Shown piece by piece: positions 29,301-38,156 of a stretch of DNA of 56,308 nt. The stretch is from Candidatus Schekmanbacteria bacterium (GTDB lineage Bacteria; SZUA-182), in assembly GCA_016235675.1 (NCBI GenBank), contig JACRJN010000054.1:1-56308 (forward strand). The letters are read 5' to 3'. Positions within the stretch are counted from its first letter, which is position 1. Each line of letters begins with the position of its first letter. Below the pieces are notes generated by a model. It had not been told where the DNA came from and made no database searches. It saw only the letters and a program-made list of their open reading frames with translations. Both the position numbers and the translations under genes were made by a program.

Positions 29301-30653
29301 ATGATTCAAAAACCGTCCGTCGGCCTAATCAGTTTAGGCTGCGCCAAAAATTTAGTAGACAGCGAGGTAATGCTGGGGCTTTTGAAGCAAGCCGGCTATT
29401 CCCTGACGAAAAACGCCGAGGAAGCGGAGATTCTGATCGTCAACACCTGCGCCTTTATCGATAGCGCCAAGGAAGAGGCGGTCAATACCATCATCGAGAT
29501 GGGGGAGTATAAAAAAACGGGGAACTGCAAGCTATTAATCGTCACCGGCTGTCTGGCTCAGCGTTACAAAGATGAATTGCTGACCCGACTACCGGAGATT
29601 GACGCCCTTATCGGCACCGGCCAGTTCCCGCAGATTGTGCAGATTTGTGAAAACCTGCTGGCCAACCCCGGCACAAAGCCGCGTATCTTGGTCGGAACGC
29701 CCGATTTTATTTACAGCGAAACTACCCCCAGATTACGGACTACCCCCGGCTATAGCAGCTATCTGAAGATCGCCGAGGGTTGCAATCACCATTGCACCTA
29801 TTGTATCATCCCCCAATTGCGGGGCAGATTGCGCAGTCGTCCGATTCCTTCCATCGTCAAAGAGGCTCAGGATTTAGCGCGGCAAGGGGTAAAAGAGCTT
29901 AATCTGATTGCTCAGGATACCACCGGTTACGGGCAGGATTTATCCCCGGAGCATAATATCATAAATTTGCTGGGCAAATTGGCGCGGGTCGAAGGGGTAG
30001 AGTGGATTCGCCTGCTTTACGGACATCCCGCCCACATTTCCCTGGAATTGCTAAACTTGATGGCCGAAGAAGAAAAAATTTGCCCCTATATCGATTTACC
30101 CTTGCAACACATAAACGATGATATTCTTAAGCTGATGGGACGGCAGGTTTCCCGGCGGCAGATCGAGGATTTGCTCAACAGGATGCGGCAGATGCTTCCC
30201 GATCTGGCAATCCGCACCTCTCTGATGGTGGGGTTTCCCGGCGAGACCGATAAGCATTTCCGGGAACTGATCGAATTTGTCCGCACCACACGGTTTGAAT
30301 GCCTGGGAGTTTTTACCTATTCGCGTGAAGAAGGCACCCCTGCCGCCAAATTGCCGCGGCAAGTCTCAGCAAAGGTCAAGCAACAGCGGCGGGATTATTT
30401 GTTTCAGATACAGCAGGAAATCGCCTTTGAGCATAACCGGGAGTTGATCGGTCAAAAAACCGGATTACTGGTTTGCGACAGCGGCGGGGATAATTCCCGT
30501 CCCTGGGGACGTACTGTTTATCAGGCGCCGGAAGTGGACGGCATTTGTTATATCGCAAGTAAAGATGCGCAGGTAGGCCGGATTTACCGCGCCCAAATTA
30601 CCGCCGCCGAAGATTATGATTTGGCGGGAGAGATTGTACCCTATGGCGGCTAG
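29301..30653 (+). CDS. rimO: Ribosomal protein S12 methylthiotransferase RimO
   Basis: A 450-aa radical SAM enzyme that adds a methylthio group to an Asp of ribosomal protein S12. It has the N-terminal UPF0004 domain (SLGCAKNLVDSEVML, VNTCAFIDSAKEEA, TGCLAQRY) with its three cluster cysteines. The radical SAM motif is GCNHHCTYCIIPQLRGRLRSR (C-x3-C-x2-C). A C-terminal TRAM domain follows (about 385-445). SLGCAKNLVD and the RGR-type loop separate RimO from MiaB. The last codons overlap the following ABC ATPase gene by 11 nt. Confidence 0.96.
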   Translation: MIQKPSVGLISLGCAKNLVDSEVMLGLLKQAGYSLTKNAEEAEILIVNTCAFIDSAKEEAVNTIIEMGEYKKTGNCKLLIVTGCLAQRYKDELLTRLPEIDALIGTGQFPQIVQICENLLANPGTKPRILVGTPDFIYSETTPRLRTTPGYSSYLKIAEGCNHHCTYCIIPQLRGRLRSRPIPSIVKEAQDLARQGVKELNLIAQDTTGYGQDLSPEHNIINLLGKLARVEGVEWIRLLYGHPAHISLELLNLMAEEEKICPYIDLPLQHINDDILKLMGRQVSRRQIEDLLNRMRQMLPDLAIRTSLMVGFPGETDKHFRELIEFVRTTRFECLGVFTYSREEGTPAAKLPRQVSAKVKQQRRDYLFQIQQEIAFEHNRELIGQKTGLLVCDSGGDNSRPWGRTVYQAPEVDGICYIASKDAQVGRIYRAQITAAEDYDLAGEIVPYGG

Positions 30654-31659
30654 CGATTATGCTATTTTGATCGAGGGGGTGACCAAGCGCTATCCCGTCA
30701 TCAAACGTTACCGGGAAATGCTGCGCCACCCCTTTAAGCGCCAGGAGGTGACCGCACTGGCGGGCGTGGATTTGACCGTCCAGAAGGGTGAGCTTTTCGG
30801 GCTTTTGGGGGTCAACGGAGCGGGCAAAACCACTTTGATAAAAATCCTCTGCACCCTGGTGTATCCCAATGAGGGGCGGGCATTAGTCAACGGCTATGAC
30901 ACCGTCCGGGAAAGCTGGGATGTCCGCTGCTCCGTGGGCTATGTAATCAGCGACGAGCGCAGCTTTTATTGGCGGCTGACCGGGCGCCAGAATCTGGAGT
31001 TTTTCGCCGTCTTATATAATCTGAACAAGACGCAAGCCAAACAGCGCGTCGACTCATTGCTGGATTTGGTGGGACTGACCAAGGCGGCGGGTAAAATGTT
31101 TAAGGACTATTCCACCGGGATGCGGCAAAAAATGGCCATCCTCCGGGGATTATTGATTGATCCCGCGGTGCTCTTTATGGACGAACCCACCCGCAGCCTG
31201 GATCCTGCCGCCGCCCATCATTTAAGAGAGTTTGTCATCAATGAAATTGTCCAGAAGCAGGGGCGGACGGTGTTTTTCAGCACCCATAACTTGCAGGAAG
31301 CCGAGATGTGCCATCACATCGCCATTCTCGATCAGGGAAAGATCAAGTTGTGCGGCACACCGGTTCAAATCAGGGAACAGTACAGCCGCCCGCGTTACTG
31401 GCTGCAATTGCAATCTTACGCCAATCATTTGCAGGAATTATTGTCGGCCTATCCCGGTATGACGCATGTTCAGGCGGCTGATAAACCGGGGGGATTGGGT
31501 AAAGGCTGGGAAGTGGAACTGGCAAGCTCCGATGGGGCGATCAACGATCTATTGGCGTATCTGATGCAAAAGCAGGTTTCGATTGAAGCCTGTTATCCGC
31601 AAAAAGCCAGCCTAGAGGAGATTTTCCAGCATTTGACTTTGAAAAACGACCCGACATAA
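30643..31659 (+). CDS. ABC-2 type exporter ATP-binding protein
   Basis: A 338-aa ATPase of the daunorubicin/viologen-exporter group. Walker A is GVNGAGKTTLIK, the signature is DYSTGMRQKMAILRG and Walker B is VLFMDEPTRSLDP, with the switch His in FFSTHNLQEAE. The C-terminal 100 residues are the usual accessory domain. The start ATG 30643 (MAASDYAILIEGV) lies inside the end of rimO, with GGGAGAG upstream. The matching permease is at 33425-34237; a three-gene module with no transport role is placed between them, probably a later insertion. Confidence 0.9.
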   Translation: MAASDYAILIEGVTKRYPVIKRYREMLRHPFKRQEVTALAGVDLTVQKGELFGLLGVNGAGKTTLIKILCTLVYPNEGRALVNGYDTVRESWDVRCSVGYVISDERSFYWRLTGRQNLEFFAVLYNLNKTQAKQRVDSLLDLVGLTKAAGKMFKDYSTGMRQKMAILRGLLIDPAVLFMDEPTRSLDPAAAHHLREFVINEIVQKQGRTVFFSTHNLQEAEMCHHIAILDQGKIKLCGTPVQIREQYSRPRYWLQLQSYANHLQELLSAYPGMTHVQAADKPGGLGKGWEVELASSDGAINDLLAYLMQKQVSIEACYPQKASLEEIFQHLTLKNDPT

Positions 31660-31729
31660 AATTTAAAGGGTAATTATACAATAATAAGTAGAACAGGGCG
31701 CAATAATAGTAAAGATCAAAGGAGAGGTT

Positions 31730-32503
31730 ATGCCAGAAAAAATTTTAAAAAATAAACCGTTAGTAGAAAGCATATTGGAGATAAAATGGACACTAGCCTC
31801 ACCGGCTCCTAACATATTGATAGACCCCCATTATAAGCTATTGCTTGGCCGTTTGTATGAGCGGCTTTCGAGCAACTATCCTGAGCACGAACAATTACCA
31901 AGCGCTATGATTCCTGATGAAATGGCGGCGCATATTGTTCAGCACCGGTTCAGATATTCATCGGGAGATTGGCCGTTAGTACAAATAGGGCCTGGTATTA
32001 TAACAATAAATGATACTCATAAATATACATGGGATGACTTTAGGTCACGTTGTATTGATATTATCCATAAGTTATTTTCAGCCCATCCTAAACCCTCTGA
32101 TCTAAAGATAGAGGGATTGTTTCTTAGGTATATCGACGCTGTGGAGTTTGATTATGAATCTACGGATATTTATACATTTTTGCGTGAAAAAATGAAAGTC
32201 ACTCTTGAGCTTCCCCAAAATCTGTTTACTAACAATATCAGAAAATTACCAAACTTGTTTAGTTGGCAATCCGCATTCTCCTGCGCAAATCCAAAGGGGA
32301 TGGTAACCGTCTGTTTTGCTACCGGTCATAAAGAAGCAAAACCCGCACTTTTATGGGAAACAATGGTTCATACCACAGGGGCAAATGTACCTCCACTTCC
32401 CGAAGGCTTTCAAAAATGGATCGATTCCGCTCATACTATTACCGATGACTGGTTCTTTAAAATTATTGAGGGAGAGCTTGAGAGGAGGTTCAGCGGTGAA
32501 TAA
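31730..32503 (+). CDS. TIGR04255 family protein
   Basis: A 257-aa protein with the family hallmarks: N-terminal KPLVESILEIKW, then VQIGPGIITINDTHKYTWDDF and LRYIDAVEFD. The family is sporadically distributed, and its function is not known to me. The next gene overlaps its end by 8 nt and a PemK/MazF gene follows, making a tight three-gene operon. It has its own ribosome binding site (AAAGGAGAGG) about 5 nt upstream. AT content is somewhat higher than in the flanking exporter genes, consistent with acquisition. Confidence 0.85.
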   Translation: MPEKILKNKPLVESILEIKWTLASPAPNILIDPHYKLLLGRLYERLSSNYPEHEQLPSAMIPDEMAAHIVQHRFRYSSGDWPLVQIGPGIITINDTHKYTWDDFRSRCIDIIHKLFSAHPKPSDLKIEGLFLRYIDAVEFDYESTDIYTFLREKMKVTLELPQNLFTNNIRKLPNLFSWQSAFSCANPKGMVTVCFATGHKEAKPALLWETMVHTTGANVPPLPEGFQKWIDSAHTITDDWFFKIIEGELERRFSGE

Positions 32504-32858
32504 TTTAAATACTATTGGCTATCATTTCCCCAATACTACGGCATTAGGATTGACTTCAGGAAATTGGCAGGAGGATTATGTTGTTTCTTCCCAACCGAAA
32601 ACAGATCCTCTTGCTCTTTTACGTCATCTTCAGAGAGGTTCACGCGGGCAATTCATTCCTTCAGGGGTAGAAACACTCGCAACTAAAACACGGGGATATG
32701 ATAAATGCTTTAATAATGTAACAACATCAGGACAAAAAGAATTATCGACAGGGAAATTAGGTTGGTCACCCGAAGAAGCTTTGGAAACGAGAATGCGCTT
32801 ACGCACTTTCGAAGAAGATTGGAGTTTTGCGGGGATGGAGGCTTATGATGAATTGTAG
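32496..32858 (+). CDS. Probable antitoxin of the PemK/MazF pair (120 aa)
   Basis: Starts at GTG 32496 with GAGGAGG upstream, overlapping the end of the TIGR04255 gene. The C-terminal segment (SPEEALETRMRLRTFEEDWSFAGMEAYDEL) has the acidic, Trp-Met-Tyr pattern that antitoxins preceding PemK/MazF toxins use to wrap the toxin. The N-terminal 80 residues do not resemble AbrB or ribbon-helix-helix domains; they contain SGNWQEDYVVSSQPKTDPLALL. It overlaps the toxin gene by 11 nt. The antitoxin role follows from position and tail. Confidence 0.65.
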   Translation: MNNLNTIGYHFPNTTALGLTSGNWQEDYVVSSQPKTDPLALLRHLQRGSRGQFIPSGVETLATKTRGYDKCFNNVTTSGQKELSTGKLGWSPEEALETRMRLRTFEEDWSFAGMEAYDEL

Positions 32859-33192
32859 CCGAGGCGATGTAATACTCGTGCGCTTTCCCAATTCCGATCT
32901 AAAAACATATAAGAAACGTCCCGCCCTTGTGGTTCAAGCGGATAATTTAAAAACAGAATTTAAGCAACGTATAGTGGCATTAATTACATCAAATCCTGAC
33001 AGAAGAGGGGAAACACGTGTTCACGTTTCCCAAAATAGCGAGTTGGGCAGGCAAATGAAAATAGTGTCTGATTCCGTAATTGTAACTGATAATTTAGCGA
33101 CAGTTTTAGAAAGGGAGATTGATAAAGTTATTGGTAACTGTTCTAAAATGGAAGATATTGATAAGGCGCTAAGGAAAAGCTTGGCTTTATAA
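32848..33192 (+). CDS. PemK/MazF family endoribonuclease toxin
   Basis: A 114-aa toxin of the MazF/PemK (CcdB-like barrel) fold. RGDVILVRFPNSD, KKRPALVVQADN and IVALITSN are the conserved strands, and Arg and Ser/Thr residues of the RNase site (KKRPAL, ITSN) are kept. Two adjacent ATG codons exist (32845 and 32848); the second is 6 nt after GGAGG. It is translationally coupled to the upstream antitoxin-like gene. Confidence 0.9.
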   Translation: MNCSRGDVILVRFPNSDLKTYKKRPALVVQADNLKTEFKQRIVALITSNPDRRGETRVHVSQNSELGRQMKIVSDSVIVTDNLATVLEREIDKVIGNCSKMEDIDKALRKSLAL

Positions 33193-33247
33193 AAATAATT
33201 ACCTTGTTTCTTCCTCTTCTGTGTTTCTGTGGTCTATTAATTTTTTG

Positions 33248-33382
33248 GTCGCGTAGCAATAGGGAGACCCCGAAGTGTCATTGCGAGCGGAGCGAAGCAA
33301 TCTCCATGTGTGCGTATGAGATTGCTTCGGCGATAAGGCTGCCTCGCAATGATGCTTCGGGTCTCTGATTGAGAACGCTGCC
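33248..33382. repeat. Nested repeat: host element GTCGCGTAGCAATAGGGAGACC...GGGTCTCTGATTGAGAACGCTGCC with family A inside
   Basis: Family A core at 33277-33353. The flanks match those of the A copy at 51059-51195 in inverted order (GTAGCGTTCTCAATCAGAGACCC and GGGGGCTCCCTATTGCTACGCGACC), so the same host plus guest composite exists twice in opposite orientation. Confidence 0.88.
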
Positions 33383-33424
33383 AATTTTTTTGATTCCGGC
33401 TACCCGGATTAGGTTTTAAATACC

Positions 33425-34237
33425 ATGGATATTTTCGCCAAACCCTGGGCTTTTGTGCGCAAGGATTTTACCGCCTCAGCCAGCTATAAATTAAGTTTTC
33501 TGATGCAGTTTTTCAGCATCTTCATTTCCGCCTCCATGTTTTTTTTCATCTCGCGGTTATTGGGCGGGACTATGAATCCCTATCTTAAAAAATACGGCGG
33601 GGATTATTTTTCCTATGTCATTATCGGCGTGGCTTTCGGCGATTATCTGGGACTGGCGTTAAAGTCGATGACTGAGACCATCCGCAGCGGACAGGTGGCC
33701 GGAACGTTGGAAGCGCTGCTGGCAACCCCCACCCGGATTCCCACCATTATAGTCTCTTCGAGCCTGTACAGCTTCATCTGGACGTCCCTGCGGGTGGTGG
33801 TATATCTGGTTTTAGGCAGTCTGGTTTTCGACTTGCAAATTCAACAGGCTAATTATCTGGGAGGCTTAATCGTCCTGATATTAACCATCTTGGCTTTCAG
33901 TTCCTTCGGCATTCTGTCCGCCAGCTTTATCATGGTGTTAAAAAGGGGCGACCCGTTTACCTGGATTTTTACCACCTTATCCGGATTGGTGGGCGGGGTT
34001 TATTATCCGATAACCGTTCTTCCCCAATGGCTGCAAATCGTTTCCCGCTATTTGCCCATAACCTATTCTTTGGAGGGGATGCGGTATGCCCTGCTTAAGG
34101 GGTATACTTTACGACAACTTCTGCCTAATATTACCGTACTTAGCCTTTTTTCTTTGGTAATGCTTCCCGTGGGGCTGGCCTGTTTTCATTTCGCGGTAAG
34201 GAAGGCCAAAAGCGACGGCACGCTGACGCAGTTTTAA
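33425..34237 (+). CDS. ABC-2 type exporter permease
   Basis: A 270-aa inner-membrane permease with six predicted transmembrane helices (for example FLMQFFSIFISASMFFFIS and YLGGLIVLILTILAFSSFG). The ABC-2 signature region is PFTWIFTTLSGLVGGVYYPITVLPQWLQ, followed by RYLPITYSLEGMRYAL. It is the expected partner of the ATPase at 30643-31659. The substrate is unknown; the group includes polysaccharide, drug and lipid exporters. Confidence 0.9.
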   Translation: MDIFAKPWAFVRKDFTASASYKLSFLMQFFSIFISASMFFFISRLLGGTMNPYLKKYGGDYFSYVIIGVAFGDYLGLALKSMTETIRSGQVAGTLEALLATPTRIPTIIVSSSLYSFIWTSLRVVVYLVLGSLVFDLQIQQANYLGGLIVLILTILAFSSFGILSASFIMVLKRGDPFTWIFTTLSGLVGGVYYPITVLPQWLQIVSRYLPITYSLEGMRYALLKGYTLRQLLPNITVLSLFSLVMLPVGLACFHFAVRKAKSDGTLTQF

Positions 34238-34257
34238 AATCAGGCCGGAAGCGGGTA

Positions 34258-34770
34258 ATGGAAAACACCTTAAAAATCATCAATGAAATGGAAGAGCACG
34301 GGGTTATCGGAAGATATGCCGTTTGCGGCGGGATTGCAGCAATATTTTATATAGAGCCGATACTTACTTATGATTTGGATATTTTTTTCGTCCCGGCAAA
34401 AGAAACCCGGGGACTGATTACCCTTTCACCAATATATGATTACCTGGCAGAAAAAGGCTATCCCCCTGAGAGGGAACAAGTTATCATTGAAGGCGTTCCG
34501 GTTCAATTCATTCCGGTTTATAACGAGCTTGTCCGGGAAGCGGTAGAAAATGCGGTAGCAACTAAATACAAGCAAACCGGCATGAGGGTTATCAAAGCAG
34601 AATATCTGGTAGCCATAATGCTGCAAACATTTAGACCGAAAGACAAAGAACGAATAATTAAATTTATGGATGAAGCGGAACTGGATGGGGAATATTTGCA
34701 GAAAATCTTGCAAAAATACGGCTTAAACGAAAAATATGAACAGCTTATGAGACTATATTATGAGAAATAA
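34258..34770 (+). CDS. Nucleotidyltransferase-fold protein (AbiEii/MenT-like)
   Basis: A 170-aa protein with the core motif AVCGGIAAIFYIEPILTYDLDIFF (GG followed by D-x-D), typical of stand-alone nucleotidyltransferases used as toxins or antitoxins, and a helical C-terminal half (FMDEAELDGEYLQKILQKYG). The next 61-aa gene overlaps by 11 nt, a normal arrangement for a two-gene toxin-antitoxin operon. Which of the two would be toxic cannot be read from the sequence. Confidence 0.75.
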   Translation: MENTLKIINEMEEHGVIGRYAVCGGIAAIFYIEPILTYDLDIFFVPAKETRGLITLSPIYDYLAEKGYPPEREQVIIEGVPVQFIPVYNELVREAVENAVATKYKQTGMRVIKAEYLVAIMLQTFRPKDKERIIKFMDEAELDGEYLQKILQKYGLNEKYEQLMRLYYEK

Positions 34771-34945
34771 GACTGTAAATACATCTGAAGTGGAAAAGCT
34801 ATTTATGGGGAAAGCTCTGTTCCATAAAGAAAGGGCAAAACTCCCGTTTGAGAAAAAAATAGAGGTATTGGTTAAATTGCAACAGCTAGCTTCGGAGATA
34901 AAATCAACCGGCGCTAAAAAAGCGGGAAAAGTCTGGGGAATTTAA
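34760..34945 (+). CDS. 61-aa partner of the nucleotidyltransferase-fold protein
   Basis: A small basic helical protein (FMGKALFHKERAKLPFEKKIEVLVKLQQLASEI). Its start overlaps the upstream gene (ATGAGAAATAA). I recognise the pattern of short partners that follow AbiEii-like nucleotidyltransferases but no named family. Confidence 0.6.
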   Translation: MRNKTVNTSEVEKLFMGKALFHKERAKLPFEKKIEVLVKLQQLASEIKSTGAKKAGKVWGI

Positions 34946-34999
34946 CTTAAAGCTAATATTGAGAACAAACAGGGGATAGTATAAGCCAAGGAGATTGCT

Positions 35000-36145
35000 T
35001 TGCCCAAAATACTTAACGTCGTCGGGGCGCGTCCCAATTTCATGAAGATTGGCCCGCTGCTGGATGAGATGAAAAGGCATCGGGAGATTGAAGCCTCGCT
35101 GATCAACACCGGCCAGCATTATGATCAGGTTATGGCCGAGACCTTTTTCCAGCAACTGGGATTGCCTGTGCCGGATATGAATCTGGAGGTAGGTTCCGCC
35201 TCCCATGCCCAACAAACCGCCCAAATCATGCTGCGTTTCGAGCCGTTACTTTTGCAGAACAAGCCGGATTTGGTGCTGGTGGCAGGGGATGTCAATTCCA
35301 CCATTGCCTGCGCTTTGGTTGCGGCAAAATTAGGAATCAAGGTCGCCCATGTAGAGGCCGGACTGCGTAGTTTCGACCGCACCATGCCGGAGGAGATTAA
35401 CCGCATCCTGACTGATTCCATCTCCGATTTTTTATTTACCACCGAAATCAGCGGCAATGAAAATCTGTTGCGGGAGGGCATCAGTCCGGAGAAAATCTTC
35501 TTTGTGGGCAATGTGATGATCGATACCCTCAACCGGCATAAGGAGAAGGCGCAACAGTCACCGATAATTAATCAGTTAGGTTTGACGACACCCTATGCCT
35601 TGCTGACCCTGCATCGTCCCTCTAATGTAGACAACCGGAACAACCTGGCCGAACTTTTGGCCACCTTGCAGGAAGTAAGCCGGCGGATTCCCCTGATCTT
35701 TCCCGTTCATCCCCGTACCGCCAAGCAAATCGCCGGGTTTGGTTTTGGCGAAATGCTGCACGAAATCGATCTGAATCGGCCTAAGATTGCTAACGGGATT
35801 AACATCCTGCCGCCTTTAGGCTATCTGGAATTCTTGTGTCTAATGAGCAAAGCCCGGCTGATTTTAACCGATTCGGGAGGGATACAGGAAGAAAGCACCG
35901 TTTTGCAGGTTCCCTGCCTGACCCTGAGGGAAAACACTGAACGCCCGGTAACGGTTATCGCGGGAACTAATACCCTGGTAGGCGGTGATCGGGAAAAGAT
36001 TTTAACCCATACCGCCGCGATTTTAGCGGGAGCTTATAAAAAAGGGCGTCTGCCCGAAAAGTGGGACGGACAGGCGGCGCAGCGGATTGTGAAGGTTTTG
36101 AAAGTAGCGCAGACCTTTAGGTCTGCTACCGGCTACCGGGTTTGA
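35000..36145 (+). CDS. wecB: UDP-N-acetylglucosamine 2-epimerase (non-hydrolysing)
   Basis: A 381-aa enzyme interconverting UDP-GlcNAc and UDP-ManNAc for surface polysaccharide synthesis. GARPNFMKIGPLLDEM, INTGQHYDQVM, VAGDVNSTIA, VEAGLRSFDR, MPEEINR, LTLHRPSNVDN and LTDSGGIQEEST are all family signatures. The start is TTG (AAGGAG 8 nt upstream). The last 13 residues (VAQTFRSATGYRV) are encoded by a family B palindrome, so the natural C-terminus has been replaced or extended by a repeat. Confidence 0.95.
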   Translation: MPKILNVVGARPNFMKIGPLLDEMKRHREIEASLINTGQHYDQVMAETFFQQLGLPVPDMNLEVGSASHAQQTAQIMLRFEPLLLQNKPDLVLVAGDVNSTIACALVAAKLGIKVAHVEAGLRSFDRTMPEEINRILTDSISDFLFTTEISGNENLLREGISPEKIFFVGNVMIDTLNRHKEKAQQSPIINQLGLTTPYALLTLHRPSNVDNRNNLAELLATLQEVSRRIPLIFPVHPRTAKQIAGFGFGEMLHEIDLNRPKIANGINILPPLGYLEFLCLMSKARLILTDSGGIQEESTVLQVPCLTLRENTERPVTVIAGTNTLVGGDREKILTHTAAILAGAYKKGRLPEKWDGQAAQRIVKVLKVAQTFRSATGYRV

Positions 36146-36251
36146 TGTGGATCCGAAAGCAGGGCTGAAGCCCTGGACTACGTCTTAACTTAAATTTCGT
36201 AGTCCCAGCCCTTTAGGGCTGAATTTCCAGGGCTAAAGCCCTGGCACTACG
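36104..36251. repeat. Two palindromic family B units overlapping the wecB end
   Basis: Unit 1 (36104 to about 36183) runs GTAGCGCAGACCTTTAGGTCTGC...GCAGGGCTGAAGCCCTGGACTACG. Unit 2 (about 36199-36251) runs GTAGTCCCAGCCCTTTAGGGCT...AGGGCTAAAGCCCTGGCACTACG. Unit 1 is translated as the end of WecB. Confidence 0.85.
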
Positions 36252-36302
36252 GCTACTTTCAGGGGAGCATTTGCCCTGCATCCGGTAGCAAAATGGGATT
36301 TC

Positions 36303-37886
36303 ATGGCCAACCAAGCAGCATCCGACAGAATAATTCAAACCAAGCACCTGCTTTTATTGCTCGCCTGGGCGTCATTACTGCATTTCCCCTTTATTTACCG
36401 GTATGGAGCAAGCGAGGGGGATAGCTATGTCCTGGTCAACGGCATCATCGACGCCGTCAACCGGGGCGATTTCATGCGCAACCAGTTATTGGTCTTCGAT
36501 TTTTACAGCTTCGGTTATTACTGGCTGATTTTCAAGCTCCAGCCGCTTTTAGCGCTCACTTCCGCACAGATTTTCCCCCTGGTAAATCATCTGGCGTTTC
36601 TTTGCAGCGTATTGGTTACTATTCCGATGTACCTGTTTCTCAAGGAGATGCTGAGCGCCAGAATCGCCTTCTATACGCTTATTGCCTATCATCTGGCGCC
36701 ATCCGTTTTTGATGTCAGCGGCTACGGCCATCCTGCCAGCGCCGCCTGCCTGGTGATGTGGGTTGCGATTTATCTGTTTTACCGGAGTTTAAAACATTTG
36801 GAGCAGAAGAAAACATTAGCCTACCTTGATCTAATTTCAGCCAGCGTTTTTTGCGTTTTAGCGATGGCTTTACGCACCGATGTCTTTTTCCTGCTTTGGC
36901 CGTTTTTGTTGGGAACACTCTATTATAAAAATTTTTGGCAGAGGCGCCACTTGTTCCATTTTGCCATTTTCTCGGTGGCCTGTTTTGTCCTTTTCAGTCT
37001 TCTTCAATATGCCGCCATCGGGGTAACCTGGAATGACTTTTCCCCGATACACTTTTTCACTGAATTGAATAAATTTCACGTTACCGGCAATTGGTTACAA
37101 CGAGTGGCGCGCCCATTAATCACTTTGGCTTTAGCCGTCGGCCCATTGATGGCTCTAATGGCGCTGATTTCCTGTTTTTATCTGTACCGCCGGCAGCGGC
37201 GTGTCTTCATTTTCCTGGCCGCCTGGGTGATCCCGATTGTATTGTTCTGGCTGCCCTATCCTACCCCGGCACGGCATTCTCTCTATGTCTTTCCGGGGAT
37301 CGTTACCGCGGTAATATGCCTGCTGGATGGAATCGGTAAAAGATATTTCCCCTGGCTGGTTGCTATCTTTATGGCGCTGAACTATTTCTCCCCCTTGCTT
37401 TTTTACCGCGCTATTATCTCAAGCCACGAGCAAAAGGGCTTGCCCGCCGGTCAAAAGCAGGTCAGCTTTAACGCCCCGCTTTTGCCGGCCATGGAAAATC
37501 ATTACTACATGCAAAAGGAAATCGACGGATACCAGCGACAGGCTCAAATCCTGGCTGCAATTCATGATAAATCGGTCATTTACATCGATAACTTTGAACA
37601 ATTAGCCGTCCATGCCCTGATTACCTCCAAGCCCGGATACTATTGGAGCGGACGAATTTACTTCGATGCCAGGGACGGCTTCATCTATAATCAGATAAGT
37701 ACCCCGCAGAACCAATACCTGCTCGTCACCGCCCCCACCGGCAGCCGCCCGCAGGACGCCCTGAAAAAATTCACCCCGCAGGAGGAATACGCCCCTTATT
37801 ACATTGCCGTCTTTCCGGATACGTTAAGGAAATACCCGCAGTTGAAGATACCGCAAGGGTATAGACGGCTGGATTTGGCGGGATGA
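36303..37886 (+). CDS. Multi-spanning membrane protein, possible GT-C glycosyltransferase
   Basis: A 527-aa integral membrane protein with about ten transmembrane helices and a soluble C-terminal segment of roughly 130 residues. An acidic patch in the first loop (ASEGDSYVLVNG) and the overall layout resemble GT-C (ArnT/PMT-like) glycosyltransferases, but I see no decisive motif. The position after wecB fits a role in cell-surface glycan assembly. The start ATG 36303 has GGGA upstream, just after the repeat block. Confidence 0.65.
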   Translation: MANQAASDRIIQTKHLLLLLAWASLLHFPFIYRYGASEGDSYVLVNGIIDAVNRGDFMRNQLLVFDFYSFGYYWLIFKLQPLLALTSAQIFPLVNHLAFLCSVLVTIPMYLFLKEMLSARIAFYTLIAYHLAPSVFDVSGYGHPASAACLVMWVAIYLFYRSLKHLEQKKTLAYLDLISASVFCVLAMALRTDVFFLLWPFLLGTLYYKNFWQRRHLFHFAIFSVACFVLFSLLQYAAIGVTWNDFSPIHFFTELNKFHVTGNWLQRVARPLITLALAVGPLMALMALISCFYLYRRQRRVFIFLAAWVIPIVLFWLPYPTPARHSLYVFPGIVTAVICLLDGIGKRYFPWLVAIFMALNYFSPLLFYRAIISSHEQKGLPAGQKQVSFNAPLLPAMENHYYMQKEIDGYQRQAQILAAIHDKSVIYIDNFEQLAVHALITSKPGYYWSGRIYFDARDGFIYNQISTPQNQYLLVTAPTGSRPQDALKKFTPQEEYAPYYIAVFPDTLRKYPQLKIPQGYRRLDLAG

Positions 37887-37938
37887 AAAAATGTCCCTTC
37901 AAACTGTTTCTGGATCGTGATAATCATCCCCACTCCAT

Positions 37939-38090
37939 CCCCAATGCTGTTGACTTAAGGAATTGTCATTGCGAGGCAGCCTTACCGCCGAAGCAATCTC
38001 AAACGCACGTGGGGCTTGAGATTGCTTCGCTCCGCTCGCAATGACAGATATGGGGAACCCTTTCTATAATTCCTTAAGTCAACAGCATTG
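37939..38090. repeat. Nested repeat: family K host with a family A guest
   Basis: Outer arms CCCCAATGCTGTTGACTTAAGGAATT (37939-37964) and AATTCCTTAAGTCAACAGCATTG (38068-38090) are exact complements over 23 bp. Inside is a family A copy (37965-38045). The same host at 12693-12830 carries a family B guest instead. Confidence 0.9.
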
Positions 38091-38156
38091 AGGGTTAGGG
38101 TGGGGGGTATGTCAATATCTTCTAAGCGAGTCACCCGGGGGCCGGGGTCAAACTTA

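Noticed and set aside
30643-31659. ABC ATPase as part of the TIGR04255-PemK module
   Set aside because: Its accessory domain and the permease at 33425 show it belongs to an ABC-2 exporter; the module lies between them.
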